The notes under the pieces were generated by a model. It had not been told where the DNA came from. It ran no database searches and was given only the letters and a program-made list of their open reading frames with translations. A stretch of 64,000 bases of DNA from Pseudoscleropodium purum (taxonomy: Eukaryota > Streptophyta > Bryopsida > Hypnales > Brachytheciaceae): NCBI GenBank assembly GCA_963969395.1, contig OZ017795.1:26331063-26395062 (forward strand), written 5' to 3'. The position numbers were made by a program, and so were the translations under genes. Positions 11,791 to 24,121 of this stretch are shown here, in pieces (positions within the stretch are counted from its first letter, which is position 1; the number at the start of each line of letters is the position of its first letter).

Positions 11791-14700
11791 AACAAAAATG
11801 ACAATCCTAAGTGGTTTTTGACATAAAAATGGCCTTGGGACTACAAAATATTGAAAAGACTAGGAACATACTACAAAAGTAAACATGTAAGCTACAAGCA
11901 TTCCAATGCATTTAAACTAGAATTTGATGCACCAAATAATACCAAGGCTTTTCTTTGGCTTTCTAGTGCTAGATTGCACTAGAAAAAAATAATTTGGCTA
12001 AAAAATGGCAATAAATTGTAAAGTTTTTGCCAAAAAGCTTTGAATTAAAAAAATATGATAGATTAAATAGTTAGATTGTGGAAGAAAACATAATTATAGA
12101 CATATAATGTGTACTAATGTAATATTTTCTATCTAATATGTGGATGAATGTTGAAATTTGGAGCACCACTAAAACATTTTAAATTGCTACTCTAGCACTT
12201 TATAAAAAATGAAAAAAAGCCTTGAAAAATAACATTTCTTTACCATTCAAAGGGTCATGGTCAAAAACAAAAGCTACAAGTTCATTACACCGTTCACAAA
12301 AAACAAACTCTAGAATGCAAAAGCATGGAATTGCAGCATGAAATTCTAGCATAGTATCAATTTCAAAGAAGAGTAGCACATTTAAACACATAATAGAGAA
12401 ACAAAGAATGGGCAATTTCGTGAGAATGGCGATATTCTGAATGCCATTTGTACAGTGCTTTCTACCGCACATGGCTATGAAACATTATTGTATGTGTGCA
12501 TGGAAGGCGTAGGCATGCCAAACCACTCACAAAACCAATAGAATTCACAACTCTGCTACCTTTTTTTTCCAAAAACAATCCCATTTTTGCTTGAGATTTT
12601 CAGCTTTCTGCCAAAATAGTTTCCTGCCATTTTACTAGAATATCGCCATTTTAACGAAAATCTCTATAAGAGAAATTTAATATAGAATTTGTATTTACAA
12701 ATACAAGTATCTTTAGTTCCAACCCATCATAAAACCCAAAATTTACAAGTTCAAGGTTTTCACTATTTCATATCATCTATGTTTGCACCTCCCAATATAC
12801 ATATCTAACATGGTGAAGCCAAAAGAGACAGGCTATAGATGTCCACTACTCTCCCACCGTGAATTCCAACAATGAGACAACTTACATTACAATCAATCAT
12901 TGAAATAGGAGAAGAAACACAAAAACAAGAAATCAACATTGAAAGAGTATCAACACGATTATGAGGAATAATCCAAAGACAATGGGTTGGATGGAGACCA
13001 CTAGGATGCACCCACTATGAACACTCCTCCCTATCCTCCTCTAAAGCTAAATTTAGTTCACATAAATATTTGGCTATGAGGTTTCCAAAAAAGGCAATGT
13101 GCTATGTGTCATCAGCAAGAGGATGTGCAAGCTTCAATTCTTGCCAAAGAAAGCATGGTGTTTTTCAAAGCAAAAGAGTATGAACTCCTCATTGGTCCAC
13201 ACAAGAGGCACTAGTGCCCCAAATTCCTTAGGTGCCACTATGAGGGCCCCCCACTTCGTTATATTTTTGACAAAGTCTTTTCACAAGCTACAAGTTCCTC
13301 TCAAGTAGTCCAACATTGTAAATGTCACTAGATGCTCTTGTTGTGGCATCCTAAATGAACAAATCAGTGAGCAAATCCCCAATCCTAAACTATAAGCAAT
13401 ATACAAGCACAAGTGAAGAAAATTGCACCCAAAATCCAAAGCAAATGTACAAACCCTAATGGAAGAATGCATGGTTTAGTGTCTCAATATTTGTCACTAG
13501 TCAATTCACTAAATCAACCACCTAAAGAGAGTTCTCATAAAATCATAAGTGGTTGAGCCTTCATAAGTATTTCTTTTCTTTTCTTAGAAAATATGCCCAC
13601 TTAGAACTTCAAATATACTACTCAAAGAAAAAAAAATTTTAAAAATTAAATCCATAAAAAAATAACTTCTAAAGACTAGGCCAAATTTTCACTTTATAAA
13701 AGTCCATAACTATATGAAATACATTGATATTGACACCAAAGAGTTCATTTTTAGGTAATGAAGATTTTCATTTACTCTTATATTAGTCACTGTAAGCCAA
13801 TTCTATATGTTTATGTTTTAAGAAAAGTCTATATGTATAAAACTTAATTGTTGTAACAATCCATATACTTATCTTTGAGACTCCATAAACCAATGTTGAT
13901 AGATCTTGTTTGTCAAAAAAAATACATAGATGTTTTCTTAATCAAATTCTTATATTTTTAATCCAAAAATATAGCATAAAAAACTACAACGTTTTGTAAG
14001 ATATTCACTTTGATATACATGCCCCTCATTGAAATCAACATTGTGACATGGTTATTGAGACCATGCATCCACCTTAGTGCAACAAAAAGTGCTTGAAGGA
14101 ACTATGACAACAACAACAACGTGAACTTGCAAAAACTTCTCATCTGTAACAATATGGTGCTTACAAAACAAGCTATTGAAATTTCATAGTGAAAACACCT
14201 TAAACCACCATGCTCACATGCCAACTCATTTTCCACCAATCCAAAGATGTTTAATTTAAATCCAAGATACCAATTACAACCACCCTCCAAAGCCACTAAT
14301 TATCAAATAGAACCTACTAAGCACTTTTTAGGGGATCCAATGTCTAGCATCCTATTTTTTTCTATTGCTAACATAAAGGTAGGAATTTCTCTCCACCCTA
14401 TTTTATATTTAAACCTAACTAAGAAGTATTACCAATGCTATAGTAGATCTACCAAAAGTACAAATTTTTCCTTCAATAAATTCAGTTGACCTTATTTTTG
14501 AATCTCACAATACTTTCTACTACATTGGTGGTCTCCCCACCCCAAGGGATGTCATTGGCAAAACAAGTTGATGTCTTGTGCAACAATGATACTTTGGGAG
14601 ACAAAAAAATATAGTCACATTGGTACAACATCCAAGAATATATGGAATTGCTACATTGGCAAAGGGATTTTGGTTTGATTACAGGTACTTAGTTAGTGAA

Positions 14701-14985
14701 AGTTATCATAGGGTAAGGTAAAATGCTAACCAAATGTAAAAAACATAAGGGAAGGTCAGCCACATGACATCCTTTGTGAAAAAAAGAAATGGAAGGATGT
14801 ACATCATTGACGAAAAAAACCCTCTTTGTATTGGCTATAGGAAGTAAAACAACCAGTATAGGATACATCAAGCACGAATTGTATTCAATGTAGAATGTTT
14901 GAAACTTGTCTTTTGGGTGGATAGTGATATTGAGTGGTCTCAATTTTTTGTGTTTTGAGTTTCATTTAGATTTAAATTTCAAATT
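11791..14985. other. AT-rich stretch without recognised genes
   Basis: The segment at ~12800-13480 is slightly less AT-rich than its surroundings and could be an old coding remnant. Its short frames (for example 13099-13308) match no family I recognise. A short (CAA)n run lies near 14107-14120. No RNA genes were seen. Confidence 0.4.
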
Positions 14986-14989
14986 TCAA

Positions 14990-15317
14990 AATTTTCATAT
15001 TTTCATTCCCCCCCTCCTCCCCTTTTGTAATTTTCAGAAACCAACTTATTGACAATTCATATGGGACAATTCATCATGTATCCATATTTGGTACTATATC
15101 CGTATCCAATATTGTATTTGTATCTAATACCCATATTCAGTATTCAGTCCATACTCATATGCAGTATTGTATTCATATCTAGTATTCATTTTGACGACTC
15201 AAATTAAATCTCACAAAATCAACAGCTTGTGATTTTTTGAGAAATCAATGGCAATTTCAAGGGTAAGCATTGAAAAAAAATCAATGGCATGTAAATTTTT
15301 TGAGAGTGGGGGGGCCA
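14990..15317. mobile_element. C/G-run-ended MITE with degenerate internal minisatellite, copy 1
   Basis: A CCCCCCCTCCTCCCC end at ~15007 and a GAGTGGGGGGG end at ~15305-15317 bracket a run of degenerate TATCCATATT/TATCCGTATCCAATATTG-like repeats. An ATCAATGGC motif lies near the right end. The right end of the related element near 21403 is the close reverse complement of this left end, so two members are present. The exact boundaries are uncertain because no target duplication was identified. Confidence 0.5.
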
Positions 15318-17089
15318 ACTAATACAAATCAGGAGGTAGTACCTCTCTTTTCAATAGATAGTTTATAAAAATGTCTACATGTCTAAAAAAATATCTAGAT
15401 GGCTAAGAATCATTCTAGTTTCCATCTTCAAATTATCTCATATCCTCTATCTAACCATGGATGGACAATAAATTTCAATATAAAAAAGATCACTCTACCT
15501 TTTATTCTCACTAAATGTCAATGAAGTAATTACTTCACTTTGCCATAAAAAATTCTCTTGATGGTAGATTGTAAATTCTAATTGAATTTGACAATTTTTC
15601 TTGTTCATTTTTTAATTTTTATTTAAATAATTACTTTGTGCTGACCCTATCCTATGGATACAATATGTACCAATTGGTTTTTTGATAAATGTCTAGACGT
15701 CTAAGTTGATGTCCCTAAAAGTAGTATTAAAATTCTCAGACAACGTCAAACTATACTAATGAGTTGTGCGACGTCACTTTTCCTACTCTCACATCATTGC
15801 CAAATCACATAAAAAAATCCTATGTGGCACTATCTGCCTATATAGCATTTATATGGAGGTGACATAGCTACCACATGGCACTATTTTTTCAAATTTTTAG
15901 ATGATGTCTACTACAACATTGCTTTAAAAGAAGGCATGTCTTTTTTAGATTTTTGAGTGTTTTTGCCATGTCAATCTTAATGGATTTTTTTAGACACCCA
16001 CAAGGGCATGCTTGACATTAGAAAAAATATATTTCCACGTTAATTAGCTTGTCAAAAAATCAATTATTTTAATAGAATATGGAACTTTAATCTTTATACT
16101 TTGAATATCTATTCTATATATATGTGCATTTGTTTTGTTTTCTTACTCCAAAAAGTTTTTGAATTTAATGATTTTTTTAATTTCCTAAATCAATGTAACT
16201 TTTGTTCCATGGTCTTAATTTTACGTCACTACATTGAATGAAATCCCTTCCAACCTCATGTACATCTAGTTTGTGCACACAAAATTTTACATGTCTTTTT
16301 TTTTTCCTTACCAAAAATAATACTTTGAAATATATAAGTATATTATTTACTAAAATAATTTTTTATAACTAACAATAAATGAACTACTCACATATTGTAT
16401 TGGAATTATTAGCAAATGTGACTTGGCTTAATATTTAGATTTGCAAATTATAAATATTGACATTGTTGTCTAGTATTATTTATTGTATCTCAAAATCTTT
16501 CTATTCATTTCATTGAAAAGATCATATGTAGTGATATAAAATTGAATTAAAAATCATAATATGTTTGGTGAATGCAAAAAATACTATTACCATTTGTTAC
16601 ATTTAGGCAAAGTTTGGAGTCATAGGTGTGAGTATTATACACTACTTTAGCATCAAGTACATAACTTACAACATGCTATGTGTAAGTGCCCTCTTGTATT
16701 CAAATATCTCTTTATATCTTTATATAAATCCATACACCTCTATAAAAATATGGTCTTACATATATTAAATGTTACAGTCCTTAAAATGACATACATAATA
16801 TCTTCGATCTTACTAATATATGGGTAACTTGTATTTGAATTGGAGTCACTTTCTTCCTATATGAAGGTATGTTTGTCTTTAGTTGCCACAAATCTTAAAT
16901 TATTACTAGAGTTGGGGACAAAACAATCCATTCCTTACTTAGTCTTTTCACTACATAGTCAATTCCTTATCATATTTTGAAAGTTCTAAAAGGTATTAAA
17001 TTTTCAAGCAAATCAAACAAAGAAAAGTACCAGTAAAAAATATAGAAGCAATAAAGTACAATCTTGGTTTGAAGGCTCTAAAAGTTACT
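15318..17089. other. AT-rich stretch without recognised genes
   Basis: The section at 15740-15910 contains GACGTCA and several tgtggcac/ccacatggcac motifs reminiscent of the CATTAG-ended MITE cores. No terminal repeats could be drawn. Nothing else is recognisable. Confidence 0.35.
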
Positions 17090-17896
17090 TTAATCCCTAA
17101 AGGACCAAATGGCTATTGAATGTACACATGTGAATTTGGGTAGAAGCTTATAAAATTACTTTTTAATGGATGTTCTTCAAATTTTGACTCAAGGCATGAA
17201 AATGGGAATATAATTTTTTTTCCAATCGGGTACCTAGATCCAAAGTTATACTACCATGAACTTTTTTGGAAGCTCAGGCTACTTTGAAGAGGGTTGCTAT
17301 TACATGAGCCTAAGAATATGAGCACAAAAGCCTAAAAGACTATACACCTATATTACAAGTATATATAATTATAAAAACCTTATATGATTATAGTGCAATT
17401 ATAATACAGGTACCTATATTATAGGTGTTTATATTATAAGCACATTAAAAGGTTGTAGCGTATCTACTTATATATATATACTCAAAGCTCATGTGCTCAC
17501 ATATTAGCACCAATGTAGCTTTGGGCAACTTGTGCAAAAATCCTCCTCTAGTTTTGAAATTTGGCAATTTTGTAACTCACATGATACAAGATGCAAATGT
17601 TTAAAAAAAACATGTGTTGTGTAAAAATCTCACTCTCTGAAAAGTTAAAGTATGTTGGCTTGTTGGGCATGGTTGAAAAAAAACTTAAAATGTTTCAAAT
17701 GTTATAATTATTCAATCATTGTGGTCAAAGCTTTTGAAATTTTTTCTACGCATTTCCATAGTAGTCTATCACAAATTTGTATGGTTGAATTTTGGAAAAA
17801 AAAACTTTTTTATTTCCTTCTTTTCGAACTACCCTAAAAAGTGGCAATTTATTCACAATTTCTAGCACAAACATGCCTTGGTCCTTTAGGAGTTAA
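17090..17896. mobile_element. TTAA-bounded element, complete copy (with nested MITE)
   Basis: The left terminus is TTAATCCCTAAAGGACCAAA. The right terminus is TTTGGTCCTTTAGGAGTTAA-like (the last bases are at 17877-17896). This gives about 17-20 bp inverted ends with TTAA at both edges and no further direct repeat outside. The interior shares the 'fttcaatcattgtggtcaaa'-type block near 17700-17740 with the copies at 57390, 62850, 47170 and 47700. A 211-bp MITE (17297-17507) is nested inside. Without it the element is about 600 bp. There is no coding capacity. Confidence 0.75.
17297..17507. mobile_element. CTAKYATGTGAGC-ended MITE, copy 1
   Basis: The left end CTATTACATGAGCCTAAGAA and the right end, whose reverse complement reads CTAATATGTGAGCACATGAG, are imperfect inverted repeats. 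The interior repeats a short CTATAATATAGGTACCTATA-like motif. It is homologous to the 210-bp element at 63036-63245. It sits inside a TTAA-bounded element. Confidence 0.65.
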
Positions 17897-18985
17897 TCCA
17901 CCACCAATCTACTATCAATCTACAAGACACTTGCTTGATTTGAAGTGCTTTGAGGCTCTGAAGAGTAGTTTAGAGTCAAGACAATGTTGGTGAATATTAA
18001 TGAGTATGGCCCAATCTTTGGGAGTTGTAGGTGCAAAATTATACTTCGCATGATTTAAAGGGATGGTGGAGCAACAATGTGTATCTCAAATTTTTAATGC
18101 ATTTTTCTCCCTTTCTTAGCTTTTAGAATATATATTGAATTTTAAATTTGGTAAAGAATTAACTATGTCAAAAAGTATAAAGTGGATAATAGATCTATTT
18201 GCCCTTGATTTTTCTATAGTACTTTCCGATCTCAACATTCAAATGTTGTTGAATTGTTCAACAACTATGAATAGCGGATTGTATACTATTAGAAAGCAAT
18301 AGGAGAATTTATACAAACAAAATATTGTGTTGAATTATATGCAAAGAGTAACTAATTAAGATGGCCACTTGAAATTAGAGTTGGATACTCCTTTGATGTA
18401 GCTACATGTTTGATATATTTTTTGAGTATATAATATCAATATTGGTGCATTTTCACTAATTTATTTACTTCTTAAATTTTCAAGATACATCTTTAGTATT
18501 AACTTGTACAAAATATTTTAGATTAGTATTTTCATATAGTAAAACTTTTTGCCTTTTGAATAAGGTTTACATTTGTTCCATTTGTGATCAAGAGTATGCA
18601 CTTGTTTAATTCACTAATAATTTTATACTTGCATTTTTCAATTATAATAATTATATTTATAATTTCCAATTGGAATGCATGGAAGTCTTGGTATATAGAT
18701 TTTCCATATTTGTGCATATAGTATTAAATTTACTTGAAGTTATAATATTTGCAATAAATTTATTAGCTAAGGATAAAATGTTATGTATACGCTTACTAGT
18801 AGAAACAAGGTTTGCTTACATGAAGGAGTAGATCCATGAAAGATATAATCATGGTCTAACTAGTCATATGGGTCTATTTGTAAGTCACTTCCCTAGTTTA
18901 CATAGACATGTTTCAACTAGTGATTGCACCAAATTTCGTCTAATTTTTTTGGCTCTAGACTAAAAGAAGGAGACTTTGCATCAAT
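17897..18985. other. AT-rich stretch without recognised genes
   Basis: I saw no domains, terminal repeats or RNA genes. The reading frames are short and unsupported. Confidence 0.4.
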
Positions 18986-19450
18986 TTAACTTTTACAAGA
19001 CCAAGGCCGTTTTTCTATAAAAAAATCACTCAAAATTGCCATTTTTGTTCATTTATCCAAGAAAACAATTCTTAAAAATCTATCTATAGAATCTTCTACT
19101 TCACTTGTTTGAGATCATGTGGTAAAAATTTCATGAAGTTTGACAATATAGATTGGAAGATATTAGCATTCAAAGTTGAAATTTTTTTTTGAGTATTAGC
19201 TTGCAATTTCAAATGACTTTGACTGCCATTTGTGGAATTTTTTTGCATTGTTGAATTTGGATTAAAAGAAAATTTGTATTGATCAATTGATTAGAAAGTC
19301 TAGAAAAAAAAATTCAACAACAAAACACTTGATTATCATTCTTTAAAAAATTATTAAGTAGAACTAGGTCCAAAATGGGATTGAAACACAATAATTCCAA
19401 TGGTAAGATTGTTCTAGCTACCTTTGTCAAAAGTTGATCCACTTTAACCT
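18986..19450 (+). mobile_element. TTAA-bounded element, degraded left part
   Basis: A decayed terminus (TTAACTTTTACAAGACCAAGG) is followed by AAAATCACTCAAAATTGCCA. This parallels AAAACACTCAAAAACTGCCA at ~54772 in a complete copy. The block with gattggaagatattagcatt near 19155 matches gattgtgagatattagcatt near 54915. I cannot find a right end, so the right limit is approximate. Confidence 0.5.
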
Positions 19451-20189
19451 TGGAGCACTCCAACATCCAATTTGGGGATGACAAACAAACTGAAATTCAG
19501 TTTTCTTTCTCATTCTTTCTTGGATGAAAGTCATTTAATTTGTGGAGATACTTTATCAAGATGTTGTCCTATTCAATGGTTAGATTTGGTGTTACTAGAG
19601 TTCTTATTTTCTATAATTACAAATGTGGAAGTGTGTCAAGCCAAAAATTGCATTGACTTTAGTTCAAAACTGAATTTGCAAAAATGAGGTCATAAATTCA
19701 AAGAACACAAAAATTTCAAAAAATCACCATATCAAAATAACCTCATTTCAAATCCATTCCAACAAGTTTTACTCAAAAAATGATAATATTATGTTAGTAA
19801 TTGAATTTTGAAGGAATTTTGAAATTTTCCTTTCAAAATTTATAAAAAAAATATCGGTTATAGCACTAGTGAATCTAAGCATTTGGATGGAATCTATAAC
19901 TCAGAATCTACAACTTTTATTTGTATACCAATTCCAAAATATTCTTCCAAGTAGCACTTTTTAATGATTTTTTCCAAATCCCCAATTTTGGAAAAGGATC
20001 TGCACAGAGTTAAACATGAAAAATAAAATGAAAAGAGAGACATAGCTCACCCCTGCTTCAGTTTTGGTGTTTCACATTTGTTGTGCTCCAAGGACTGGAG
20101 CTCTTGTATGAGCGTCTCCTATCCTAGCTACTTGTTTTTTTTGTTTATTTTGATTCTAGTTCCTAAATTTGCACCCTCACTAAGTTAGT

Positions 20190-20955
20190 AAGGTAGGACA
20201 AATCCGTTTAGTCAGTGCAGTGACTTCCCCGTGAGGAGGCAGATCCCTCTTCCAGAACCTTGAACGGGGAGCCTTCTCCAGTTCAGTTGTGGAGGTGTGT
20301 GCCCTCCACCAGATGATAAGCTTAACCTAACATGATGCCCTTTCCTTTCCGGCAGAGGGAGCCCCTCCCTGTGGCAGGGGGGGGCGGCCGGGGAAGAAGA
20401 CAAGTTCTTCTGGGCTCCATAGCAGATGGCAGGGCTCCATGTGCGGAGCATTTGTGAATGTGAAGTGCAAATGGGACTGATGTCCAAAGGTTTGGTGACA
20501 ATAGCAACTGAACTGAATTCAGTCTCAAGGGGGGAAAGAAAAGGCTGCAGCACACAGATGCTCCAATTTGCTGGCATAGCATAATTGGACTCATGGGCTT
20601 CATCCAGCCTGGATCAATCACCTGACCCCATCACACTGACTGACAGACTCCGTCGCCTTTCCACTCACTGCCACTGCAGTGCAGTATGGATGATAATCAT
20701 CACCCCATCCCTCAGTGGAGCACAACTAATTTGAGCTAAGCTTAGACACGAACCAAGAGAGTTGAAAGTTTTCTGTCTGATCAGCAGAGTCTCACTGGAG
20801 CAGCATGGGCAAGGCTCAGGAACTGAACGGAAGGCTCACTACAAAATGGGTGTGGTTAGCAACAGTTTTTTCAACACATTTTGTGTTGAAAACAAGGACT
20901 GTCAAGTTGGAAGAACAGTGGCATACTCAAGTGACATAGTGACTTTTGGGTACAT
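20190..20955. other. G+C-rich island A, no recognised gene
   Basis: About half the bases are G or C by eye, against roughly 30% around it, and CpG and CCGG-type words occur (for example ggggcggccgggg near 20378). Overlapping minus-strand frames (20212-20577, 20322-20621) are probably a by-product of base composition. Their products are Pro/Cys-rich and match no family I know. The island could be a promoter or first exon of an unrecognised gene or non-coding RNA, a recently arrived element not yet decayed, or contamination. The flanks grade into AT-rich repeats. Confidence 0.4.
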
Positions 20956-20998
20956 AGTGACAAAAGAGTCAATTTGAGAGAAATCACACATGATTTTC

Positions 20999-21110
20999 AA
21001 AAGGGGTCCACATAGCATTATCCCATTGGTTGTTAAGCTTTTTCAAAAAAATTAAAAAGGATACACATGTTATTTTTCTATTGGTTGTACAATTTTTGAG
21101 CAAATCTCTT
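20999..21110 (+). repeat. Two-copy ~55-bp tandem repeat
   Basis: Two diverged copies begin at ~20999 and ~21054. Each has an aaaaggg/aaaaagg start, a cacat core, then attggttgt and a tttttcaaa/atttttgag tail. No function is apparent. Confidence 0.45.
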
Positions 21111-21139
21111 GTGTGAAATGAATTCAAAATTTCATCTTG

Positions 21140-21405
21140 TGAAACCCACCCCAACTATCTATATTTGTATTTGGGATTATATCTGTATTTTTTTCTTGTA
21201 AATATGTATATCTTCTATATTTGTATATTGTATTCATATTTTGTGAGCATATCCATATTCATATTCTATATTTCATAGTTTGAAACCATATTTGGATGGC
21301 CAAGATCATCCATTTTATAAGTATCGACAACCTAGATTTTTCTAAAATTAAAATCAATGGCTACTGATTTTTCCAAAAGGCGGAGGGAGGAGGGGGGGAT
21401 TCAAA
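21140..21405. mobile_element. C/G-run-ended MITE with degenerate internal minisatellite, copy 2
   Basis: The right end GGAGGGAGGAGGGGGGG is the near reverse complement of the left end of the copy at 14990-15317. The interior again consists of degenerate tatatttgtatt/atccatattcatattc repeats, with an ATCAATGGCTACTGATTTTT segment. The left end (cccaccccaac near 21147) is weak, so that limit is approximate. Confidence 0.45.
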
Positions 21406-21539
21406 TATAAACATCATGTTCACATCTTCTTATGTGTCAAAGAAGTTTTGAAAACAAAATTAGTGGCCAAAATGGAGGGCATATTTTTACACACACCTTT
21501 GGGAAGGCTTATGGGATTGCTATAACATAGATTGGATTT

Positions 21540-21972
21540 AAATATGGTTTCTATTAATGAGCTATACAAGTTTTATGTTCGATCTTGATAACATTGAAAA
21601 AAGGTTTTAAGATTGTAGCGTTTGAAGTTAGAAGATAAAAAGAAATTTCAACCTTATGTGATAGGACCAATAGACTTTAACTCTTAGAGTAAGATTTTTA
21701 ACAATTACATCCATATGGCACGTTAGTCACATGCTTGAAAATTTTAAAATTAAGAGATGATTTTTCATGAGTGGCCCAAATTGCCCAAAAATCTTTGGAC
21801 CAAATAACTTTATATTTAAACCCTCAATTAGAAAAAAAATTATATTTTTAAGAAGGGTTACATGTCTACACTTTTTGTCAAATTTTCAGAAGGACCCTTT
21901 CAAAGTTGACTTTGTAGGAATCTACCTAATTTTATTTGTCATTTAGCTACCATTTGGTCTTGTAGGGATTAA
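21540..21972 (-). mobile_element. TTAA-bounded element, fragment in reverse orientation
   Basis: Reading leftward from 21972 the terminus is TTAATCCCTACAAGACCAAA. This closely matches the left end of the complete copy at 17090 over the first ~35 bp, including AAATGG. Further in, a segment with cttctaacttcaaac matches ~47695-47710. No opposite terminus was found. A short piece resembling a CATTAG-type MITE end (cctttgggaaggct) lies near 21497. Confidence 0.55.
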
Positions 21973-22196
21973 CCCCTAATAACCCAAGCAACCATTTTCT
22001 AGTTGCTACTCCTTTTCTTAGATTTTCTCACTTTCAAATTTTTGAATTTAAAAGAAATAAAAACCATTTCTCAAAAATTGACTACATCATGAATCCAATG
22101 GCAATAATTTCATCAAATTTTGAGTTAAACTTTGCCTTGTGGATTTCTTCAGAGTTAAGTGGTGTAGTGTAGATTACAACTCATTTTTTTAAGGAA

Positions 22197-22233
22197 GGGG
22201 GTGGGGGTGGGGGGTGGGGGGTGGGGTGGGGGG
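22197..22233 (+). other. G-quadruplex-forming tract
   Basis: Six consecutive G runs of 5, 5, 6, 6, 4 and 6 bases are separated by single T residues. One-base loops with long G runs are the pattern expected for very stable parallel G-quadruplexes. There is no adjacent gene to regulate. It lies 225 bp from the end of a TTAA-bounded element fragment. Confidence 0.9.
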
Positions 22234-23570
22234 TCATTTTGGGCATAGACTATAAAATCAAACAACCAATGTGATTTGTGCCCGTCTCAAAAAGGTCAGA
22301 TCCACCTCAAAGAGGGCAAATCCAAAGAATTCAGGAAGACAAGTGTCCTATTCTTTTTTTTCTTACAAACACTACTCTTATCTCAAAGATCACTATGCAT
22401 TGCAAGCTCCACCATGAATTGAAAAATGTTTAGAATGTTGTGAAATTTCACATGTACATTGTCAACTCTCTTATCTTTCACTAAGCACAAAAAAGACATC
22501 ATTTCCAAAATATTCTCACAAAGATATGTTTCTTCAAAGTGCACTTCCTTGTATTTCCATAGACCCAAATAAAACTTCAAACTTCAATATCTCCTAAACT
22601 ATGCAATCAAATGGTCTGAATTTTTTGAAGTGCTAAATCTCAATGTGAGCTTCAAGATCCTTCAATTACATTTTATCCAGTCTTAAGGAAAATTGAGAAA
22701 AAAAATTGCTGAAGTTCTCCACTGTTTTGGCCCATTTTGAAAGTACGCCCTCCTTGCATCATACTCATCATGCCTCACTTGTTTCTCTTCTGAGATGGAC
22801 TTCATCAAAGTTGTAGCCAAGTCACAATAGTATCATATCCCACTTTTGCCAGATACAGTATGCCTGATCCTCTTACAGTTTGGTTAGCCTATGTTCCAAG
22901 CTATTTTAACTTCACACCATTTTAAAAGCCAATTCTGAGTTGTGTATTCCTGGAAAAAGTACTGGTAATTAACATGGTACCAACTCCACACCAAATGTGC
23001 CTCCAATTTTTCTCCTAGCAAGACAAAGTTATTCCCAGATGGATTTGGACCCAAAGAGACAAACCATATGGGCTTTTGAATGCTTTCCAAGAGTAGCTTA
23101 GTGGCTCCAGAGCTTGCTTGAGTTCTGAAAGAAGCCTCATTCCAAAAGTAGTAGACACAAGCACAAGACTTCAACAGAATTAGGTGGTTGCATGACAGGC
23201 TCATTCTCGATGGATTGAGGAACTGTAAGTATCAATCCACCAGGTCACCCCAATTTGGTGGAAGAAATGGACTCATACAGTTAGTGTATATTTGCTGGTA
23301 GCTTTTTTTGTTTTTTTTGTTGTATTGAAGCCTTCCAGATCATTATCATTTCATGTGCAAGCTGCTGTGTTGCCACACAGGTTTTGCTTGACAAGGAGGG
23401 CAATCAAGTGATCTAAGCATACATGAAATGCAGGTATTCCTAGTGGGACCACAAAGAGCAAGTTCAAGGCCATAACTTTTTCTACTTCTCTTCCTTACCA
23501 GATTTGCTCCATGTTACCTACTTGAATGCTGGACGGAAGGGACCACACAGTCTGCTCAAAATATCATTAT
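22234..23570. other. Moderately G+C-richer stretch, unassigned
   Basis: From ~22740 to 23570 the composition is less AT-rich than the background, suggesting old coding sequence. An ATG-started minus-strand frame (23204-22884, 106 codons) has no domain I recognise. Plus-strand frames lead into the zinc-knuckle fragment that follows, so this may be an unreadable part of the same LINE-like element. Confidence 0.3.
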
Positions 23571-23585
23571 ACAGGTATGAGTTTG

Positions 23586-23700
23586 CAAATATCCAAGCAC
23601 TGTATGCCCACTTTGCAATGTAAATTTAAACCAAACAGACATATGGATACATATATTATTGTGGTATTCTAAACCACACATTATAGTATTTTGTATCCAA
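23586..23700 (+). pseudogene. LINE-like zinc-knuckle fragment
   Basis: One frame reads KYPSTVCPLCNV, then QTDIWIHILLW and KPHI: a C-x2-C pair, a W-x-H-x-L-L segment and a further H. This matches the zinc-binding tail found downstream of reverse transcriptase in some non-LTR elements (the C-P-L-C ... D-T-W-x-H-x-L-L ... N-P-H-I pattern, recalled from the family). The similarity stops after about 35 residues. No reverse transcriptase motif is recognisable upstream. This is a suggestive fragment only. Confidence 0.4.
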
Positions 23701-24121
23701 AGTATGAGTATTTTCAACTAATGATGGTAAAAAACATCGTAGAAAATGGGCTAGTAGAGAGTGTGACCCCTATGATGCTTCTAAGTGATAGACTTCCTAA
23801 GCTAAGCACCACAAATTAATATATTTAGATGTTGATCCTAGTTGGATAGTGGGAAAACACTGGGTTGGCCTATGGTAGCTATGTAGTGATGTAATTCAAT
23901 ACCACCATGGCTAGTACAATTCCATCTAAATCTAACTAATGCAATTCAATATGATCACAAGTAAACAATTACCACATTACAACTAATACAAAACCACATA
24001 GCTAAAATCAACAAGTTTATTAAGAAAAGCAATGAACATTGTAATTTAACCAAATACAAATGCTAAGATAATTGAAACCTCAAAAATCTATAGTAGAGCA
24101 CTTGCCACCTAAAATGGCCAC

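Noticed and set aside
20212..20621. Two overlapping minus-strand frames in island A
   Set aside because: Long open frames are expected where G+C rises. The predicted products are low-complexity and show no domain, so I did not call a coding sequence.
22884..23204. 106-codon ATG frame on the minus strand
   Set aside because: No domain, no homologue I recognise and ordinary composition for the area; probably chance or the shadow of an old element on the other strand.
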